This document shows, piece by piece, positions 1 to 12,079 of a stretch of 64,000 bases of DNA. The stretch covers positions 46,672,338-46,736,337 of the forward strand of contig CM055093.1 in the NCBI GenBank assembly GCA_029204225.1, read 5' to 3'. The DNA comes from Diphasiastrum complanatum (taxonomy: Eukaryota; Streptophyta; Lycopodiopsida; Lycopodiales; Lycopodiaceae). The translations under genes and the position numbers were made by a program. The first letter of the stretch is position 1; the number at the start of each line of letters is the position of its first letter. The notes beneath the pieces are model-generated. The model saw only the letters and a list, made by a program, of their open reading frames with translations. It searched no databases and was not told the origin of the DNA.

Positions 1-1402
1 CGCACGAAGATGTTGTTGGAAAGGAAGAATGCCTGTTTCCACATGAGCTACTGAATCAAGAAGAATGGGCTTGTTGTCCTATTGAAATCGAGAGATAAGT
101 GAAGAGGCAACAGGGGCCTAACTTCCCAGAAAAGCAGCTGGAGCAATAGAATTTGTGCAAGTAAGACCAAAACCTCCGGAAGAAGCCGGAAGAAAGACTT
201 GTCGCTTAACGAACTGACCATTGGGAATATGAAAGGATTTTGAACCCATCAAGCGACCCAAAATATCTAATAAAATATTATCGAAATCTTGTAGCAAAGC
301 CAAAACATCAAGAGAGGGAGGAGGAACACACTGTAGAATATAACTTGGTCGTTGAGCGAAGCATTGAGTGAGAATCCCTAGAGCAACTTGAACATTGCCA
401 AGCTTTGGTAGCAAAACAGCTTGACGAAAATGCATGCCCAAAGTGTCCCGCAAAGAGGAAGCCACAAAGTCTGAGAAACCTATAGGAATACCAAGCGCTC
501 GAATCCCATCAACCGGAGTATTGAAACCTGAAGGTAAAGGGAGGTCAGGAAGGAGGCCCTGAGGACAACAAGCAATGCACTTAGAGGGATTCACTGTGAG
601 GCCCAAAGTCGAAAGTTGTTGAGAGAAATGTAGGAAAGTTGGAAAGACGTCATTAGCAGGTCCCACAATATGCGTGTCATCATCAATAGAGAGAAACAAA
701 CAAGAAGGAAAAGCAGAAGAAGAAGCTCGCAATGCTTGAAAGTTTGCCAAAGCAAAAAGAACACCACCCTAGGGATCACCTTGTTTGATACCATCAACAG
801 AAGGGATAACCGAAACATCACCCGAGCGAGAAGCATGACTGAAAAATAGAGGCACATCCATGGAATAAAAAGAGCGAACAAATGGGATGACCTGAGCGAG
901 TGGAAGGTGAGCCGCACAAAGTTCTTGGAAAATGGCCCCTCTGGATATAGAATTGAAAGCGATTTTAACATCCACTTGAAGGACAACCCAATCTGGATGA
1001 AGATCCAAGGTAGAATGCAAATCATGTACGATTGTCTCGCAACCGCCAGGAGTAGCACAACCAAACTGATGAGAAAATAGGTGGTCATGAAAACCGTCAC
1101 GAAGTTGAAAACCAGGAGCCCTAGAAACCAATCTATATAAAACCTCTCCAACAGCAATGGGACGCACACCACCGCCAGACTTATCCACTATCAAACGAGC
1201 AGTACCAAGAATACGAGCAATAGAAAAAGGAATACGCCCACATGCTACGGAAGAGCAAACTTGAAAGAGCACCAAACCCGCTAGCAGAATCATCGGGAGA
1301 GAAACAGTCACGAAGATGCTCGAAAACCATACCAGAAGGACCCCCAGTTGATAGATGAGAGCTACATAGAAAAGCATTAAGAAAATGAGATTCTGAGAGC
1401 TA
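1..1402 (-). pseudogene. Non-LTR retrotransposon reverse transcriptase, broken
   Basis: This is the reverse transcriptase part of a LINE-like element that continues past the left window edge. On the minus strand I see the fingers motif GGVRPIAVGEVLYRLV near 1150-1170, a catalytic stretch QVDVKIAFNSI near 965, KQGDP near 775 and the DDTHIVGPA box near 670. The frame is broken by TAG at 769-771 inside the GDP-GGVLFALA box, by two further TAG codons between 1 and 120, by TAG at 1400-1402, and by a frameshift near 1275 between GGPSGMVFEHLRDCF and the CGRIP segment. The D-A box reads D-I-A, so conservation at the catalytic site is imperfect. The family is known to copy its own RNA into DNA at a nicked target. 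This copy cannot. The exact clade cannot be named from sequence alone. Confidence 0.8.
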
Positions 1403-2182
1403 CAAATCGGAATCAGATTCAAAGTCCTCAACAAAAGAGGGAAGACAATCATTTGCTGGTGGATGAAGAAGCTCCAAAGCCTGAAGGGTGGCAACAGAAG
1501 GAGTAGCTGGACTTGTAGAAGCTAGAGCACGAGCTGCACGAGAATACTTGCCCACGTCTCCAACACAGCGACGCAACCGACGATGAATAGGGAAACACCA
1601 TCCGAAGTAGAATCCCACTGAGCAGCAAGCGCATACACAACGAAAGAAATGCTCTTCTTGCAGATTTTCCCAATCTCTTGATATAAAGTGACGAATTCTG
1701 TTGCGAGATTCCCTATGACCAGCATCATCGCCCCGAGGAGACAGAGGCAAACACCAAAGAGGAAAAAGCAAAAGGCATGCCAAGTTGCGGTATCAGAAGG
1801 GTTGGAAGCCAGATGAGACAAAGGTAAGGACGAAGCTCTCTACACGTCTAAGTGCAAGGCAAAGGGTATGTGTGCATAAAGACGAGGACGAGGAAAACCT
1901 AAGTGAAAAGCGGTCCAAATATCAAGGGAGCGAGGCCCAAGCCGAGTCAGGTGGCAAAGTGGGAGCATGATGAGGTGCAATGTCAACATTAGTTAATGCG
2001 AGCTGTTGATGAAAAGCAGAGCAAGCGTTTTGATGGCGAGAAAGACCGGCACCTTGCACATAAATGCAACCACAACCCGCACATGGAATACGGGTGCGAG
2101 AAGAGGAAGAAGGAGAAAGTAGAGAAACTGAAAGAGAGGAAGAAAGTTGGTGGCAAAGATGAGGCGGACAGTATGGCACCAC
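1403..2182 (-). pseudogene. N-terminal part of the same LINE-like ORF with C2HC zinc finger
   Basis: This is in the same reading frame as the downstream RT segment but interrupted by several stops between 1783 and 1922. A finger-like motif CAGC...H...C lies at 2021-2083 (cysteines at 2081-2083 and 2072-2074, histidine near 2033, last cysteine 2021-2023), preceded by a serine-rich low-complexity stretch. A segment with alternating RAARALAS and LQALELLHPP near 1450-1550 resembles the linker found before the RT in such ORFs. N-terminal zinc fingers of this shape are known in some site-selective non-LTR elements. Here it shows only that zinc finger and RT once formed one long protein. The 5' end of the element was not located and may lie near 2745. 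Confidence 0.6.
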
Positions 2183-3600
2183 ATGGCCAGAGGAAACAAG
2201 GAATCCGCAACATCATGAGCACTGGAAGGATGGTCTGAAGGTGAAGCAGGTCTCTTTTCTCCACACTGAGCAAGAGGATTGAAATCCGGGAGTCGCAAAG
2301 GATGAGAAGATTCTTGAGGAACCATATTGGTAGGTAAAGATGATCTCAGCTTTAAAACAACAAGAGGAATGCACACGCAGAAAGCAAAATGGAAAGCAGA
2401 GACAGGAAGATAGGCTTTGTTTTCTAAAACCAAGAGGACTATCCTCAAACTATACCTGAAAAGAGGCAAAAAAGAAAAAACTTCTACAGCAAAAAATAGA
2501 AGAAACTGTTGGCAGTCGCTGGCTGGAGATGCTTTGAGAAAACACCAGCGGCCAAACAAAAGAAGAGCTTTGTAGATGTACACAACTGCAGCGCCAATAT
2601 CAGTGAGCAAGTTTCCTTGATCAGTTTTGCAGGCTTTCATGAACAAAATAGATTGAGTTTTTGAGATGAAATCAAGCTCAAGATGCTGCGCCACCTTTGT
2701 ATATTTACACCCGATCCTAGGATGAAGCCGAGGTTTTGGAAGCATCCGTTAGGTTTGAAATTGGTCCTTGAAGGATGTGAGAGCAATCACTGTATGATGA
2801 ACCTAATCCCATGCCGGCAGCAAACCAAACCAATTTTTCTTTTCTGCTTCTACATCTAGTGAGGAGGAGCGATTGATGCGTTGAGCCTTGACACAAGATA
2901 CGTTACAACCCAAAGCCAGTGTGACTGCTGCCCGTCAAAGACAAGTATAACCAGAGCACAGATTACAGAATTTGTTATAGAATATAGAATCTCTGATCCA
3001 TCAACGCGACCTACGTCTTGGCTGAAGAACCATGAAAGTATTGTGTTGATGACTGAAGATGTTGAGAACGTAGTTCCAACCACAAGAAAGTGTCAAAAAA
3101 CTCACTGAGAAAAGGAGAAATCCTGCTAATAAGTTCTGTAAACCCCACGCAAGGGGGTTTCAGAAGAGAAAACTTAGTTATAGTCTCCATTCTGAATGTA
3201 GGCGATTGGCCTCTTCTACCAATTCTGACGAGGATTTCTTCAAGAAAATCTAGATGCTGATTGATTGATTGGCTCAATTGACTGTAACTCGATTGGCTGA
3301 GTTATTTGGCGGCCGATCTAAACACGTTTGATGAGTCAGGATCATGCGGCCAGCGTTGAGCCCAGTGCCCACATTTGCTGTAGAGTTTTTGAAGAGTCCC
3401 CACACTATCATTGCCTATTTGAAAGTGAGCAATGATAGCATTGCCCAGACGGCGATAATGAGCGGGGCAGTTCGGTGAGCGTCGCTTTTCCCAGGGGCTT
3501 TTCGATGTTGCCCGCCATTCGGGACCCGCTACATCCGTCGCAGCCCGATAATCACGTGCCCTCAAAATGTTGAGAAATCACGGTCCTAGCACATTTGCAC
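2183..3600. other. Spacer without recognised gene
   Basis: Short ORFs occur on both strands (for example 2881-3108 and 3011-3277) but none shows a known domain, biased composition or a partner frame. The first part may hold the 5' leader of the LINE-like element to its left. Confidence 0.4.
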
Positions 3601-3717
3601 GCCATGTGGCACGCTCCAATTTATCCCATAAGTTTTTTGGGAAAGTATCTCCTATCATATATACAGTAAAACAAACTTATACAGTAAAACAAATTTATAT
3701 AGTAGGTGTGAGGGCTA

Positions 3718-3850
3718 TGGAGTGCCCGCGAAAAATCCAAGGACCCACATGCCGAGACCATGCGTGGGTGCCCGGAAAAAATTCCAGGACCCTGTGAGCC
3801 TGGCAAAAAATCCTGGGACCACGTGCCCGGTACCCCGGTGCCCTGCCTCG
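3718..3850. repeat. Degenerate tandem copies of a CCCGG-rich unit
   Basis: Three decayed copies of a roughly 35-40 bp unit of the form GTGCCCGGAAAAAATTCC followed by AGGACCC follow each other (around 3722, 3767 and 3800). GC content is much higher than in the flanks. No coding frame is convincing across it. Confidence 0.5.
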
Positions 3851-3984
3851 TTTGCCCTGAAATGGCACAGGCTGCCGGCCTATCCATGAGTCCCGTGCGT
3901 ACAGGCCGGCTTGTTTCATGTCCCCGTGCAAACAAGCGACATCGATAGCATTGTTTTGAGAAAACGTGCTACAACGCACCCTAC

Positions 3985-4100
3985 ATAAATGTTGGCCCTC
4001 GGGAGCAATAAAAAGCTAACTAATATAGAGGGTTAACACTATGACTAATAAACAGGGTGGGAACAAAAAAAATTAACATATTTCAAGGAAACATATATCC
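3985..4100 (+). repeat. Left terminal inverted repeat
   Basis: This arm pairs with 5801-5910 in inverted orientation. The outer 58 bp (3985-4042) match best. The inner part has small indels. Confidence 0.7.
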
Positions 4101-5344
4101 AGGAGTGAAGATCTCTGCCTAATTTGGCATGCATAAATAGCAAGCTGGACAATCTATGCAATATTGGTGTTGCTAATTTGAATCAGATCAACATAAGCTG
4201 TAATTGCAAAGCAAACTCATATTGACGATACTTATTTAAGGGGGCATTAATGTTTCCATTATTTGATCTTTCATGTACGTACAGTTACATATAAATATAC
4301 ATAATACAGATTTCAGAAGAAAGCTTTCATCTTTTGTTACTGAAGCATGAAGAATGAGGTGATAATTAGCCTCATGGGATGTACATACACTCCTTACTGA
4401 TCAAAGGGAGTTTTTTATTTCAAACTTGCATCTGACACATACGTTTCAAGGCTCATCTTTGTGAGCATAAAGCATTCAAAAAGAAAAAGGTTCAAGTTTT
4501 GACTAGGTGAGTCTTGTAGTTTAGCTTTCAATTCATACAGTTTCTTTAACCTTAAAAGACAAATAATGCCTTTGACATGGACTTTTCCAGTGTATGACAA
4601 ATATTCACTATCATCGTCATCATAATGTTTAGATTTCTTGCATTAAAGATGGAAAGATCCACAAATCTTTCAAACAAACAATGGAATATTCTTTGGAAAT
4701 ATTCTCTACCAGATACTATGCATTCATCTAGAAATCCGCCTCTTTGTGATCCTTTGATGCTTGCATACTTTCTACTTCCATCACCATCTCAATATACTCT
4801 AGGATACCATCCTTCACATTCTCTCTGCATTTCAGTGTATGCTTTGGCCCTTGAGCAAATGGTGCTTTGGACAAATCCATGTTTAACAATGTTGCATATG
4901 AAATAGGTAATACTTAATGCAAATGAGATATTCAGCATATTTATTAGATCATACTATTAAAATTGGGCCGTATTTTTGTATTTTTGATAACGCACAGAAA
5001 GAAAAAAAGTTACAAATTTTGACCAAAATTTGAAATTTCATTAAAAATGTCTTTTGTCAAATTCAGTAATACTTGCACAAAAAGACTATTATATTGAAAG
5101 CATGTTTTTATAGCTTGTCTAAAATTCAATAATAGTTGTACAACAAACTAATATGATATGACCATACTTCGAAAAATACCTCATATATTTTATCAAATAC
5201 CAAACTTAAATACCATTAGAATTGGATGCAACTTCAATATTCTTGTAAGGTGTATATACCTAATGTAGGTCGTTTTTTAGGTAGATGGGCCCCAGGACCC
5301 CATTTGGAGGGGTAGGGCCCAAAAAAAATTTGCCTTCCAAAACT

Positions 5345-5397
5345 CCACGTTTGAAACGTGGGCGTTTCAAGCGCGTTTGAATCAGCATTCAAACGCG
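5345..5397. repeat. Two adjacent perfect hairpins
   Basis: CCACGTTTGAAACGTGG (5345-5361) is a near-perfect palindrome. It is followed at 5372-5397 by an 11-bp perfect stem CGCGTTTGAAT / ATTCAAACGCG with loop CAGC. Both lie inside the TIR element. Confidence 0.7.
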
Positions 5398-5485
5398 TTT
5401 GAATGCAACCATGCTTCCCGCCGTCACCACGCCTCATCAAAGCCCTGTCTGCCATAACCACGCTCAACAGGCTACAGCTCATCGG

Positions 5486-5597
5486 CTCATCAAACACATT
5501 TTTAGCGCCATCACTATAGTCAACGACTCATCAAACACATTTTCAGCGCTCATCAGAGATTTTCAGCAGTCCGCCAGACTCATCAAACGTTTTCAGC
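5486..5597 (+). repeat. Short direct repeats CTCATCAAAC...TTTCAGC
   Basis: There are three copies of CTCATCAAACACATTTTCAG-type units, at 5486-5508, 5527-5549 and (shortened) 5579-5597. A related CTCATCAGAGATTTTCAGC lies at about 5550. They sit in the interior of the TIR element. Confidence 0.6.
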
Positions 5598-5800
5598 TAC
5601 GGCACATGTCCAGCTCATGATTTCCTTCCATCACGGCTAGTGCTCCATCGTTTCAGCTCTTCAACGATTTCACTCCAGCTTTGTTGGCGCTCCTCAACAA
5701 ATGCAGCACACAGAAGGACATACGAAGCCATCATCTCGAACATAGCCACATTTTTGTTTCATTCTCTCCATAAATGTTCACATTTTTAATCTGATTCGAT

Positions 5801-5910
5801 GCATATATGTTCCCTTCGAATATGTTATTATTTTTTTTTCACTTTATCTGTTATAGTGTTAACCCTCTATATTAGTTATGTTTCTGCTACTCCCGAGGGC
5901 TAACATTTAT
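5801..5910 (-). repeat. Right terminal inverted repeat
   Basis: This is the inverted counterpart of 3985-4100. The outer 58 bp are 5853-5910. Confidence 0.7.
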
Positions 5911-7078
5911 CCATGGTTCAGTGTACATCGGTTACTCGGCCTACTATTCCTTGCATACCAAGACCTTGGTGCTTGTTTCAGTCCATACAAACTTTTGAAC
6001 GAAAGACAAACTTTTGATTCATCACCTTCCTTCACAAAACCTAGAGGTTGCTCCATATAAATCTCCTCCTTAAGGTAACCATTGAGAAATGGTCATAGTT
6101 GTCAACTACTCCCTAAGTGCGACAAAGCACTTAGTAAGATGACAAACATTTATTGTAATTAGATACATAAATCTGGTGTATAAATACACTTTCATCACAC
6201 ACTCTATATCAAAGTGGCCTCAAGAATTCACCACCCAACCATTGCTAGATCCATGCACAAGCAAGCCTATCCAGCACACCCTTGCTTCACCACAATCACT
6301 ACTGGGACAAACACAAACATACTCAAGATCCTACCCCCATCTAAGTCCCATACCAGTCCCATACCAGCAATCCCATACCAAAGATGGTGATCCTCACAAG
6401 AGTAAGCAAGCCAAAAAAAAAAAAAATGCTCTCTACACTCTAGCCTTCTACTAGTGAATAGAAGCAAGCAACAACACAAGAAATCTCCCTCCCTTTGGGC
6501 GCCCTCTCCCTCTCTTATAGATTGAAAAAGACTCCCTCCAAAGCACTAGAGAGTGTCCTCACAAGCCAATGAGAAGAGAGGAGGCAAAGGAAAGGCCAAG
6601 AACCTCACAAGTTAGTGGAATGTCAAGAGACACCTTCGATAACTTATGTTGCTTGGATATCTACTTCTTGGTTGCTTTAGGGACATCAAGGGACCTAGTA
6701 GGTGCGCCCTCCTACTAGGTCCCAATGACCCACATGTGATGGCTAACTTTGGCCCAAGGCCAATTATGTGATCATGGCTCAAGGTCACATATTCTAACAA
6801 ATCATTTAAGAACATACAATGTAAATGCGTAGTTTTCTATACATCAAACTAAAATCAACAAAATCACCATTTTAAGATTGTCAATCACATACCTCATTTG
6901 ATTGCTTTGACAATCTTTTCCTCCCCAAGAATCATCTTGTTTTTTTTTCTTCTACAAATCAATCAATAAAAAACAAATGATTAGGCATACAATTAACAAT
7001 TATGATCTATTCTGAATGAATGTTAATCTACAATCCATCTAATCCAATATCAACATAAAATAAATTCTCTCTCTCTTT
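5911..7078. other. Spacer, possible old LTR relic
   Basis: No gene was recognised. The stretch ending ATTCTAACA near 6799 reads on the minus strand as a TGTTAG start. A TATAAGAG box (minus) lies near 6515-6523, and the palindrome GGGCGCCC at 6497-6504 recurs in the copia at the right edge. This could be a worn LTR, but no partner LTR, primer site or duplication was found. Confidence 0.3.
6690..6723. repeat. Perfect 13-bp hairpin
   Basis: The arms GGGACCTAGTAGG (6690-6702) and CCTACTAGGTCCC (6711-6723) are exactly complementary around an 8-base loop. Confidence 0.8.
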
Positions 7079-7081
7079 CTC

Positions 7082-7084
<3 letters not shown>

Positions 7085-7150
<66 letters not shown>
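7085..7150. repeat. (CT)n then (CA)n microsatellite
   Basis: About 45 bp of CT repeats are followed directly by about 20 bp of CA repeats. Confidence 0.95.
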
Positions 7151-7151
<1 letters not shown>

Positions 7152-7169
7152 CACAGGACGGAGAATATC

Positions 7170-7631
7170 GACAGACATAGTAGCGGCACACAGGAGCAGA
7201 CTACAAAAAGCAGAATCATCATCGGGGCAGTAGTTCGTGGAGGATAATACTTGCAATATTGATGATACAAATGCCAGCAGCATGTCTAAGATTCCTAGCC
7301 GAATGGTAGTTTCAATTTCTTGAGATCTCACTTGGAGGTGTGAGATGTCGGTAATATTTCCACCGATGTTGTTTGCCAATTTAGATCCCAAACTCCTGAG
7401 ACCAGCTACAGCTTGAATAGTAGGCCCAGTGACCGATGTACATTGCATGCCAACATCAGCTTGATAATTATGTCCATGACTCTCAGGAGGATCAGTATTT
7501 TGAATAGCCCCATGCATCTCAGGAGGCGCAGTAGTTTGGATAGGCCCATGAATCTCATCAGGAGGCGCAGTGGATGACTGAGCCGAGACATTCACGATTC
7601 TTTTTGCCATGGGCTGCATTGAATGAACCAA
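7170..7631 (-). CDS. Hypothetical ORF, not recognised
   Basis: This minus-strand frame starts MVHSMQPMAKR. Near residues 24-55 it has three degenerate copies of a PPE-HG-IQ motif (PPDEIHGPIQ, PPEMHGAIQ, PPESHG). After that come an amphipathic stretch and a leucine-rich segment LGILDMLLAFVSSILQVL that could be a membrane helix. The 3' end runs into the CA/CT microsatellite, so the last residues are repeat-encoded and the true end is unknown. No family was recognised, and there is no splice or promoter evidence. It may be a fragment of a host exon or chance. Confidence 0.2.
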
Positions 7632-8171
7632 GTACTACTACTCAAATAGTCTTCCCCCATAAGTAAGAAAAATACAATTGAAACTGCTACATATTCTAAT
7701 TTCGCGTTTTACAGAACAAATCTATTGCATGATATCTATCTTCAAGGAAATCCAACTTGCAATAAATTCTCCTGATCCATTGTCATTAATTATGTGATTC
7801 ACTGCACGATCACAAGTTATTATGTGAAAACAAACACTAGTTTTATCTTGAGACTTGGAATCATAAAACTGAAGGCTTGGGAAAGGGCCTTTGTACCACC
7901 CATTGCTGCAGCACCTGAGAAACAGGCAGGAAAAGTGGCCCGTACGCTGAAAGTAATCAGAAGCCTCCTCCAGTGAAGAAAGAATTCAGAGGGCCCTACT
8001 ACGATCTACCGAGTTCATACCATTGCGTTCCCCACATCATTGAGAATCCGGAAATGTAGTGAACCTTGTTGGAACACTCTCACAGATTCTGTCCATGTGG
8101 ACGTAGAACGCTCTCACTGTCATGGACACATGCATCATGTTTAGTAACCATGTAATTTCCAGGATGGAAAT

Positions 8172-8280
8172 CCACATCTGGATGTGCGCAAGGACCTGAG
8201 CTTACAACGTCCCTGATGTCAACTCTTGTAATCCAGACCTGGATGTGCACATCAAGGACCTGAGCTTACATCCCGGATGT
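8172..8280 (+). repeat. Direct repeat, two copies of about 47 bp
   Basis: The units at 8172-8219 and 8234-8280 share TGGATGTGC, AAGGACCTGAGCTTACA and a closing TGATGT/GGATGT. They are 62 bp apart start to start. Confidence 0.7.
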
Positions 8281-11200
8281 TAATAAAAGTGGTTCTTGTT
8301 GTGCACAACATCCGAGCGCAATATCGCAGAATAACTTTCTAGAACATTCTGGAAGTACAGGCTTTTGATAATGCACGTGCACTTCCCAAATGGATTCCCC
8401 CACATCCCGGGGTGCATCCAGGATGCACACAGTGCATGTGGCTGGGATATAGATCTCAGATTCTCTCGCACATCACCTCTGCTGTCTGCAGCCTTGGGAG
8501 TTGGCATTCGATTTCAAGCTGCAATATTGTACCCTTGGCATATTCTGCACCACCACCACCACCACTGCAGTGACACTGGTGGTGCACACCCATCCAATGG
8601 AGATGGAAGAAGATACCATCATCTCTCAAAAAGGATGTACCTTTTCCACCCTTGGATTTAAGAGACACCAGTGGCACACCACCAATTCTGTCAGTGATGG
8701 TGCGAAATATAAGCTCATCCCGCTGTGGACCCCGATTTCACTTTCAAAGAAATGAAAAAGAATTTGCGAAGCATGATCAACTGAATAGGAAAACCAAGAA
8801 AATTACCATTCCGTGTGCAATTTAAATCTGAAAAATTTAATCTCATACAAAGTTAAAACATCACAATTACAAAATCAAATCTTGTTAAATTTTTAAGTTG
8901 AATGTTCTTAAAACTTGTAAGTCATATATAAAAGTTACCAATAAAATTCATTTCCAAAAGGTTTAAGGAACTTAAAAGGAAGTATCCATGTCCAGATTCG
9001 TACAGAAATAATTAAATTTCACGAAACACCAATGGATTAAGGGTTGAGCCTCTGGCTGCAAACTTGGTTGTAGCTACTGCAGGGCTATTTCCTGTGGCAT
9101 CACAGGATGCTTCTTGTGAATGAGGATGAATGTTGGTGCTGCTTTTGGGCAAAGGGATTCTTTCAAGGTTCAAACACCAATTTCTGATTGCGTATGACGC
9201 TGTGACACAGTACGTCCGAATGCTTTACTTCTCTGGGACCTGTACTAGTTAGTTGGACGGAACAGAGAAGCTTTTAATTTTCAGCTCAACGGCCGCCCTG
9301 CCTACAGCCCAAAATCGTTGCAGGCTGCAGCCCAAAAAAGCTGCAACGCTGCGTCCTAGACTCCTACACAAAGTACAAGCCTGTACCCTCTAAAAATTGC
9401 TTTTTCACATAAACAAAGGCAATAGAAGTGGCAGCAGTGTTCTGAAACCTTTTTGAGGTTTCCTCCAAAAATCGATATGTGAAAGAGTTCTCCGGCCTCT
9501 ATTGAGTGACAAGCTCTTACTTGCCGATTTTCCCTAAAAAATCCAAGATTTATGACATAAAAAATCTTGTACAATTTTTGCCATGCCGGTTTTGAAAAAA
9601 GATGGAGATTCCATTCTTGAACAATGCCGACTTTTTCGAACACTAAATGGCAGTGCCCACGCTCCTTTTTTTGCAAGTAGGTTGGTCTCCTACAGTTTTT
9701 TAAATCAATCTATTTTTTTTCTTTTCAGCCTCCAAGTTACTACAACTTTCAAAGCTGGCCGATTTTGCATTCAGTTCAAAAGTGCACTTGCAAATTGTTT
9801 ATTAAAATATTTGTAAGAATTAATTTTGTGCAATTTGAAACTTGGTATATAATTAAAAGAGTCTACAACCCTCAATAACAAGCATAAATTTGAAGTACTT
9901 CAAGCTAAGTTTGCCAACATAAATCCAAAGATTAAAGCTATACTTTCTAAAAATCGAACATAAAATGTAAATAACCAAATAAAATATGTCAAAGTATTCC
10001 AAACTCCTACTTTAAAGTTTTGCATCAAGGAGGTAAGTTTCCCGCTAGTCATATTTTTAACCAGGTTTTAGACTTTTGGCTTCTCAAAATCAATTGATAA
10101 ATTTTAAAACCAGCCGGTTGCTTGTAGGACTTTGCCGGTTCTCTGTGAGCACTGGAACTGGGATGTGCAGTGTGGACTTTCATTGGTGAATTACAACGAA
10201 TGTATTTGGTTGCATTTTTCATTCACCTTCCATACTGTATAAACTTATGATGATGTTTTTAACAATGATCAATCTACATTAAATTTGATATTTTTTATTA
10301 TAAAGATCTAGGAAAAAGTATATTCATATTTTAAATTGTTAGATTGACATTGATCTAGTTCTATCTAGTGAGACATATTTCATGTGCAAGAAGATTGTTC
10401 TAGCTTTTTGCTACAAAAATTCCTTTTTTTTTTTATTGATTCCTTTTATTAGCTTAATATTTCATTTTGGATAAATTGTTTCAAAAGTTAAATACTTGTT
10501 GCTACAATACTAAATTTAAAAAAAATCAATTTTGGACTTTTCTCAATAGAAAAGGTTCATTTTTCTCTCGTGTTAAAGCATGTGTCATGTGAAAATTGTA
10601 TTCGTCCTTGTTTTAAGAGAATTTTCATGAAATTACTCACAACATGAAATTTATTTTTTCCTTGCCTAATTGATAAGGTCAATAAATGAATGCACGTGCA
10701 TTCTCACCTAGGCACTTCCACACCTCGATTTCAACTCCATGCATTTTATACATGATCTATTGACGTGACTTCTTTATTGAACCCTGCATTATTGGGAGAC
10801 ACAACATTCTATTGATATGACATCTACGAACTTAAAATTCCAATTGGAAATATATTTGATGTTTCAAGTACAAATGATGAACTACAAATGAATAATGATT
10901 TAATTGAGAACAAATCAAAACATGTGCAAGTAAGAAACTTTGTCAAAAGACTAACTCTATTATGTAATAAAGTTGTTAGAAAACAACACTGCATATGTTA
11001 TGGGGTTAGAAGGGGCTTTGCAACAATAATGTCTGTAATATGAATTTAGTTTGGATGTCAACTTCGGAGTCAAATATTATATAGGCATAAAGTTTCTTGT
11101 TAAGCACAAGACAAATATAGCTAGATCTAAAAAATTATCATAGGTAATTCTTAAAAAAATATCCCATAAAATTCTACGTTCATACTATGGCACTTGATGT

Positions 11201-11434
11201 TGGGGATAATCTTTTTTAGTGTGAAATTGTTTCCATACAAGTTCTGTAGAGAATATTGTAAACTTTGTTGAATGTACAACTATAGAGAATTGAGAGAATT
11301 TTTATGTGATGAAATACTTGGTGTTCATATCGTGATTGGTGTGTGTTAGCTTTGAAACCAATATTTTCATTATCAAGACAACAAATTGTTTGTATTTACT
11401 AGATGATGGCAAAAAATAACTAATGTAAAGCTTT
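8281..11434. other. AT-rich spacer, nothing recognised
   Basis: I see only short ORFs without domains. Around 9312-9350 a CTGCAGCCCAAAA-type unit occurs twice. From 9800 to 11430 the sequence is strongly AT-rich and lacks coding character. Confidence 0.5.
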
Positions 11435-12018
11435 TGTTGGAGATAGTGAACTCAGCCAACCCTTTTCAACACATTCCCTGAATAGCCGATAGTTCGGCAC
11501 ACCATCGACACCGACATCTGAAGATCCAATAGTTCATACAGCTTCCGAACTATCGAATGTCTACAAGTGCTGAAACGAACTATGGACAAACGAACTGTCA
11601 AGCGATTCGAATAATCGAATTTGAAGCTTTTGGCGGTCGTGAGGCATAAAACTATCATGCTCAGCCGTAGGCAACATTACAAGAGGAGACACGTAGTAGC
11701 TGATAGTTTAGCGTAAACCTCTCTTGTAATGATTAGTTGAATTATCGTTTAATCCCTTCTGGCAGAACATAAGTACAGACGAGAAATCAAAAGAAAGAAG
11801 AACGTTCTCACTTAAGAACAATGGAGTTGTAAGAGGAGCGTCAGGCCGCTATTTCGCACCACACTGTCGACTCACTCTAAGAGAAGAAAATACAAAGATG
11901 TTTTGTTCTTCCAGCAATGTTTTTGCATTGTATCCATTTTGTTTGTTTGATTGCTTCATAGCCTATGATTTGTATCAACGTATCTAGTTCTTGTATTTCT
12001 GCAACGCATTCTCCAACA
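11435..12018 (+). repeat. 5' LTR of old copia element A
   Basis: It begins TGTTGG and ends CCAACA (inverted termini) and is 584 bp long. It is followed immediately by a copia-type primer-binding site, which fixes the right boundary. Its matching 3' LTR was not found. Confidence 0.7.
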
Positions 12019-12032
12019 TGCTATCAGAGCTT
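12019..12032 (+). promoter_or_regulatory. Primer-binding site, initiator-Met tRNA type
   Basis: TGCTATCAGAGCTT differs by one base from the usual plant copia site TGGTATCAGAGC and lies directly after the LTR. Confidence 0.75.
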
Positions 12033-12079
12033 ACATTCGAAAGAGCAGTCAATCTCATAGTAGACGAAAGATTGATGAG

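Larger units (their letters stand above)
3985..5910. mobile_element. Non-autonomous DNA element with long terminal inverted repeats
   Basis: The two ends are inverted copies of each other. The left arm is 3985-4100 and the right arm is 5801-5910, starting ATAAATGTTGGCCCTCGGGA on the left and ending with its complement on the right. Both arms also share CTAATATAGAGGGTTAACAC and, further in, AACATAT...GGAACATATAT. The arms differ by scattered substitutions, so the insertion is not recent. The roughly 1.7-kb interior has no transposase ORF, so the element could only have moved with enzymes supplied in trans. I could not identify a clear target-site duplication, so the superfamily is open. A MITE-like or larger deletion derivative is most likely. 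Confidence 0.65.

Noticed and set aside
591-1172. Minus ORF of 193 codons
   Set aside because: It is a shifted-frame shadow of the LINE-like RT at the same place.
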